NCBI GenBank assembly: GCA_963975245.1
Contig: CAXBFJ010000006.1
Span: forward strand, 197,087 to 261,086
Source of the DNA: Panacagrimonas sp963975245
Lineage (GTDB): Bacteria > Pseudomonadota > Gammaproteobacteria > Nevskiales > Nevskiaceae
Direction of reading: 5' to 3'
Length of the DNA stretch: 64,000 nt
Below, piece after piece: positions 60,568-64,000 of this stretch. Under the pieces are notes generated by a model. The model worked only from the letters and a program-made list of their open reading frames with translations. It ran no database searches and was not told the DNA's origin. The translations under genes were made by a program, and so were the position numbers. The first letter of the stretch is position 1, and each line of letters starts with the position of its first letter.

Positions 60568-61707
60568 ATGGCTTGGAACGAAGGACCTAATCGCGACCCC
60601 TGGAATCAGGGCCCCGGCGGAAAACCCGGCGGCGGACCCCCTGATCTCGACGAGATGCTCAAGCGGCTGAAGGACCGCTTCGGTGGTGGAGGCGGCGGTA
60701 GCTCCAACCGAAGCGGCGGCGCGCCCGGTCTGCCCAAGGGTGTCATCGTGCTGGTCCTGGTGGCCATGGCCGTGCTTTGGCTGATTGACGGCTTCTACGT
60801 GGTGGACGAGCAGGAACGTGGTGTCATCCTACGGTTTGGTGAATACAGCCGCACCGCTCAGCCGGGTTTCGGCATTCGCGCGCCGCGGCCGATTGAGTCC
60901 ATGGAAAAGGTCAACGTCACGCAGGTGCGTCAGATCAAGGATCGGCAGAGCATGCTGACCAAGGACGAGAACATTGTTGATGTGGAACTCACCGTTCAGT
61001 TCCGCGTTTCTGACGTTGAGAACTATCTGTTCAATGTGGACGAGCCGGACCTGACCTTGCAGCAGGCCACCAAGTCCGCAGTGCGCGAGACAGTCGGACG
61101 CAGCGAGATGGACTTCATCCTGACGGCGGGTCGCCAGGCAACGGCAGACCGTACCAAGGAAATTCTTCAGGAAACCCTGGACTCCTACCAGGCAGGCCTG
61201 ATCGTGACTGAGGTCAACTTGTTGCAGGCGCAGCCGCCACAGGCCGTGCAGGCCGCTTTTGCGGATGCCATCAAGGCGCGCGAAGATCAGGAACGGCTCA
61301 AGAATGAAGCCGAGGCTTATGCGAACGACCGCCTGCCCAAGGCGCGTGGTGCAGCGGCCCGGCAGATCGAGGAAGCCACTGCCTATCGCGATCAGGTGGT
61401 CGCCAGAGCGCAGGGTGATGCTTCACGATTCAGCCAGCTGCTGACCGAATACAAGCGCGCGCCTGCAGTGACGCGTGATCGCCTTTACCTGGACAGCATG
61501 AGCGATGTCATGAGTGGCAGCTCCAAGATCCTGATTGACGTCGACAAGGGCAACCCGATGTTCTACCTGCCATTGGACCAGATCATGAAAGCGGCACCAC
61601 AGCGGGACAACAGCTCGTCCAATAACTACCAAGTGCCTTCAACATCTTCAGGCCCCGCAATGGGTGGTGCAGATTCAGCACGTTCACGCGATCGAGGGAG
61701 CCGCTAA
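60568..61707 (+). CDS. hflK: FtsH protease modulator HflK
   Basis: The 379-residue protein has a Gly/Asn/Pro-rich cytoplasmic start (MAWNEGPNRDPWNQGPGGKP), one membrane helix (GVIVLVLVAMAVLWLIDGFYVV) and a Band-7/SPFH domain (VDEQERGVILRFGEYSRTAQPGF). With HflC it forms a large cage around FtsH in the inner membrane and tunes its proteolysis. The ATG at 60568 is chosen because it begins the family's typical MAWNE sequence; an earlier frame from 60529 is unlikely. It overlaps hflC by one base. Confidence 0.96.
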   Translation: MAWNEGPNRDPWNQGPGGKPGGGPPDLDEMLKRLKDRFGGGGGGSSNRSGGAPGLPKGVIVLVLVAMAVLWLIDGFYVVDEQERGVILRFGEYSRTAQPGFGIRAPRPIESMEKVNVTQVRQIKDRQSMLTKDENIVDVELTVQFRVSDVENYLFNVDEPDLTLQQATKSAVRETVGRSEMDFILTAGRQATADRTKEILQETLDSYQAGLIVTEVNLLQAQPPQAVQAAFADAIKAREDQERLKNEAEAYANDRLPKARGAAARQIEEATAYRDQVVARAQGDASRFSQLLTEYKRAPAVTRDRLYLDSMSDVMSGSSKILIDVDKGNPMFYLPLDQIMKAAPQRDNSSSNNYQVPSTSSGPAMGGADSARSRDRGSR

Positions 61708-62576
61708 TGAAAACCGGAACTCTGATATCGCTGGTTCTGCTGGCACTGCTTTTGTTGGTCGCGGCCAACAGCTTCTTCAAGGTCGACGAACGTGAACGCG
61801 TTCTGTTGTTCCAGTTGGGTGAGATCCGGGGTGCTGATTACGAGCCCGGCCTGCATTTTAAGATTCCTTTTGTGCAGAGCATCCAGCGTTTCAACAAGCG
61901 CCTGCTGACGCTCGACAACCAGACGGAAAGCTTCCTGACGGTTGAGAAGAAGAATGTTGACGTTGATTTCTTCGTCAAATGGCGCATCGTCGATACCACG
62001 GACTACTACCGTGCAACCGGTGGCCAGGAGTTGGTGGCGATGGATCGATTGGCCGCTATCGTCAACCCGGGTCTGCGAGCCGAGTTTGGTTCTCGCACAG
62101 TGCGCGAAGTGGTTTCCGGCGAACGTAACGAGATTCTCGATGCGCTCGAGAAGATGGTGAAGACCAAGGTTGCAGATCTGGGCATCGAGATCGTGGATGT
62201 CAGGGTCAAGCGCGTTGACCTGCCGTCTGACGTCAGCGACTCGGTCTACCAGCGTATGCGCGCAGAGCGCACGCGTGTGGCTTCAGACCTGCGTGCGCGC
62301 GGTGCTGAAGAAGCTGAACGCCTGCGTGCCAACGCTGATCGCGAAGCCAAGGTGACCGTTGCCAATGCCTATCGTGACGCTGAAGTCCTGCGTGGTGAAG
62401 GTGATGCCAAGGCGGCTGACATCTATGCCAAATCCTACGGCGCAGACGAAGAGTTCTATCGCTTCTATCGCTCTCTCAACATTTATCGCGAAGGCTTCGG
62501 CTCGCGTGACAGTGTTCTGGTGCTGGAACCCGATGGCGCGCTGTTTGACTACTTCAAGGACGACAGCAAGAAGTAG
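61707..62576 (+). CDS. hflC: FtsH protease modulator HflC
   Basis: The 289-residue protein has an N-terminal membrane helix (LISLVLLALLLLVAANSFF) and a Band-7/SPFH domain (VDERERVLLFQLGEI ... PGLHFKIPFVQSIQRFNKRLLTLDNQ). A helical region rich in Ala, Glu and Arg (RARGAEEAERLRANADREAK) follows. It partners HflK in the complex that controls FtsH. Its ATG shares one base with the hflK stop (TAATG). Confidence 0.97.
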   Translation: MKTGTLISLVLLALLLLVAANSFFKVDERERVLLFQLGEIRGADYEPGLHFKIPFVQSIQRFNKRLLTLDNQTESFLTVEKKNVDVDFFVKWRIVDTTDYYRATGGQELVAMDRLAAIVNPGLRAEFGSRTVREVVSGERNEILDALEKMVKTKVADLGIEIVDVRVKRVDLPSDVSDSVYQRMRAERTRVASDLRARGAEEAERLRANADREAKVTVANAYRDAEVLRGEGDAKAADIYAKSYGADEEFYRFYRSLNIYREGFGSRDSVLVLEPDGALFDYFKDDSKK

Positions 62577-62617
62577 TCGCGATCATTTCCGTGTGCAGAT
62601 TGCCGAGCAGGTTCTGA

Positions 62618-62803
62618 GTGTGGAGCGAAGTTCTACTGGCGTTTGGCCTGCTGATGGTGGTGGAAGGGATTCTTCCCTTCCTGTCACCGCGACGCTTCCG
62701 CCAGGCCCTGCTCAATTTTGCCGCGATAGAGGACCGGGGCATGCGCATCATCGGGCTGATTTGCCTAGTGGGCGGAATGCTGATCGTGCAGGCAGTAAAA
62801 TAG
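62618..62803 (+). CDS. DUF2065 (YjeT-like) small membrane protein
   Basis: The 61-residue protein has two membrane helices (VLLAFGLLMVVEGILPFLSP and GLICLVGGMLIVQAVK) joined by RRFRQALLNFAAIEDRGMR, which matches the DUF2065 pattern. The GTG start is inferred from the full first helix. It lies between hflC and hisZ, the usual place in gammaproteobacteria. The role is unknown. Confidence 0.88.
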   Translation: MWSEVLLAFGLLMVVEGILPFLSPRRFRQALLNFAAIEDRGMRIIGLICLVGGMLIVQAVK

Positions 62804-62853
62804 CCTTACTCCGGCTGCACTAGCAGCGGCACACTTTTCTTCAAGATAACCCC

Positions 62854-63840
62854 ATGGCCATCAAACGCTGGATGCTGCCTGACGGCATGGAAGAGACGCT
62901 CCCGCCTTCTTCCTGGCAGCTTGAGACGCTGCGTCGTTCACTGCTGGATCACTATCGTGAGCTCGGCTACGAGCTGATCCTGCCTCCGCTGGTGGAGCAT
63001 CTCGACTCCCTGCTGACCGGAAGCGGCAGTGATCTGGAACAGCAGACATTCAAATTTGCAGATGCCGAAGGAGGGCGCATGCTCGGTATTCGTGCCGACA
63101 TGACCCCGCAGGCCGCGCGTATCGCCGCTCGACGTTACAGCGATAGCGAGATCGTGAGGTTGTGCTATCTCGGAACCGTCTTGCGCACCACGCCGGAAAC
63201 GCCGGGCGGGCCACGCTCTCCTCGCCAGGTTGGCTGCGAGCTATTCGGCGTAGCCTCACTGGACGCAGATCTGGAAGCGCTGAAGCTGATGCTCAAGACA
63301 TTGTCGCTGGCAGGTGTTGAGCAGGTTCATCTTGATCTTGGGCACGTTGAAATTTACCGCGCGGTGGTTGCCAGTCTCGGCCTGAGCGTGGATGACGAGG
63401 CGCAGCTGTTCGATATCGTGCAGCGCAAGTCCCAGCCTGATTTGCTCGAGTTCGGGCGCACAGCCGGACTGGAGTTGGCCGCATCCAGATTAAGTGCGCT
63501 CATGAATCTGCATGGGAATACAGGCGTGCTCAAGGCAGCGCGCCAAGCTTTGGGGCAGCAAGACCCACGAATTGATGCGGCACTGGATCAGCTGGAGCAG
63601 GTATGCCAGACGCTCGGTGAGCTACATCCCGAGATTCCGTTGCATCTTGATCTGGCTGAATTGCGCGGTCTTCGTTACCACACCGGACTGGTCTTTTCGG
63701 CCTACGTGCCGGGGCACGGACGTGAAATTGCGCGTGGCGGGCGCTATGACGGCGTCGGACGCGAGTTTGGTCGTGCCTTGCCCGCTACCGGGTTTTCGGC
63801 TGACATGAACGAATTGCTGCGTCTGGGGGCAGACGCATGA
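62854..63840 (+). CDS. hisZ: ATP phosphoribosyltransferase regulatory subunit HisZ
   Basis: The 328-residue protein resembles the catalytic core of class II histidyl-tRNA synthetase without its anticodon domain: WMLPDGMEETLPPSSWQLE, LGIRADMTPQAARIAA, YLGTVLRTTPETPGGPRSPRQ, and GGRYDGVGREFGRALPATGFS near the end. It binds the short form of HisG and makes it active in histidine synthesis. In gammaproteobacteria it usually precedes purA, as seems true here. Confidence 0.95.
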   Translation: MAIKRWMLPDGMEETLPPSSWQLETLRRSLLDHYRELGYELILPPLVEHLDSLLTGSGSDLEQQTFKFADAEGGRMLGIRADMTPQAARIAARRYSDSEIVRLCYLGTVLRTTPETPGGPRSPRQVGCELFGVASLDADLEALKLMLKTLSLAGVEQVHLDLGHVEIYRAVVASLGLSVDDEAQLFDIVQRKSQPDLLEFGRTAGLELAASRLSALMNLHGNTGVLKAARQALGQQDPRIDAALDQLEQVCQTLGELHPEIPLHLDLAELRGLRYHTGLVFSAYVPGHGREIARGGRYDGVGREFGRALPATGFSADMNELLRLGADA

Positions 63841-63918
63841 TCGAATCAGAAATCATTTTCTATTTTTCATCGGATCAATGCGCCGGGTCTTGTCCCCTAG
63901 AGCGCCTGGAGCTGAAAC

Positions 63919-64000
63919 ATGGGTAAGTCGGTTGTCATTATTGGTGCGCCGTGTTTGCGTCTTGACGCAAGCACCGAAGGATTGGGGCTTTGCCCCATTG
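63919..64000 (+). CDS. Start of purA-like frame that diverges after codon 10 (partial)
   Basis: CTGGAG lies 7 bases before the ATG, and the first ten residues (MGKSVVIIGA) match adenylosuccinate synthetase, expected after hisZ. The next residues should read close to QWGDEGKGK, but instead are PCLRLDASTEG. From 63949 to the window end the DNA holds two perfect inverted repeats (TTGCGTC/GACGCAA at 63955-63970; TGGGGC/GCCCCA at 63983-63997). The purA reading frame is thus interrupted by unrelated sequence, either an inserted element or an assembly fault. Confidence 0.45.
   Translation, partial: MGKSVVIIGAPCLRLDASTEGLGLCPI

Noticed and set aside
1..64000. CRISPR array, prophage, insertion sequence or rRNA
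   Set aside because: No regularly spaced repeats, phage genes, transposase or rRNA sequence was seen. The only hint of an insertion is at the right edge in the purA start.

Overview
The window is about 64 kb of moderately GC-rich DNA, gene-dense on both strands, from a gammaproteobacterium. The best guess is a member of the Lysobacterales (Xanthomonadales). The evidence is the order pcnB-folK-...-panB-panC-panD-pgi, the order queG / nnr-tsaE-amidase-mutL-miaA-hfq-hflX-hflK-hflC-DUF2065-hisZ, a heat-shock groESL operon with a CIRCE element, and a MutL that carries an endonuclease-type motif. The genus cannot be settled from the sequence alone.

Layout. (1) 1-5.3 kb: the 3' part of a MalT/LuxR-type regulator, a secreted Gly/Leu/Pro repeat protein and a secreted glycerophosphodiesterase. 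(2) 5.4-7.7 kb: groES-groEL behind a sigma-32-like -35 box and CIRCE. (3) 7.8-38.7 kb: a large accessory locus for a surface or secreted glycan. It holds galE, several glycosyltransferases (GT2+GT4 fusion, GT25, GT4, GT2-like), a UDP-sulfoquinovose synthase (SqdB family), gmd-fcl for GDP-fucose, four FkbM-type methyltransferases plus one other methyltransferase, at least four proteins of sulfotransferase fold with recognisable motifs and one degenerate one, two GSCFA proteins, a WcbI-like protein, TPR and coiled-coil proteins and a membrane-anchored glycosidase-like protein. (4) 38.8-43.2 kb: glnE, a FadL/OmpP1 outer-membrane protein and tRNA-Glu(CUC). (5) 43.4-50 kb: pcnB (apparent AUU start), folK, a deoxynucleoside kinase, panB, panC, panD and pgi. 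(6) 50-64 kb: a PA2779/PA2778-type pair, queG, nnr, tsaE, amidase, mutL, miaA, hfq, hflX, hflKC, DUF2065, hisZ and the first ten codons of a likely purA.

How the genes may work together. The 8.9-38.7 kb block encodes nucleotide-sugar supply (UDP-Gal, UDP-sulfoquinovose, GDP-fucose), sugar transfer, and an unusually rich set of decorating enzymes (sulfation, O-methylation, possible acylation or deacylation by GSCFA/WcbI proteins). I see no Wzx, Wzy, ABC exporter or Wza/Wzc gene. The glycan may therefore be exported by machinery elsewhere, or may decorate a protein or lipid A-core. The mix of sulfoquinovose synthesis with sulfotransferases, including a fused active-plus-degenerate sulfotransferase and a degenerate sulfotransferase with a coiled-coil tail, is the best candidate here for an undescribed system.

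Other points of note: two tandem hairpins with an almost identical 15-nt loop and a compensatory base-pair change just upstream of panD; an intrinsic terminator inside the lipoprotein-signal codons of a C39 peptidase gene; and the abrupt departure from PurA at the right edge of the window. All calls are from reading the sequence; no database search was run.
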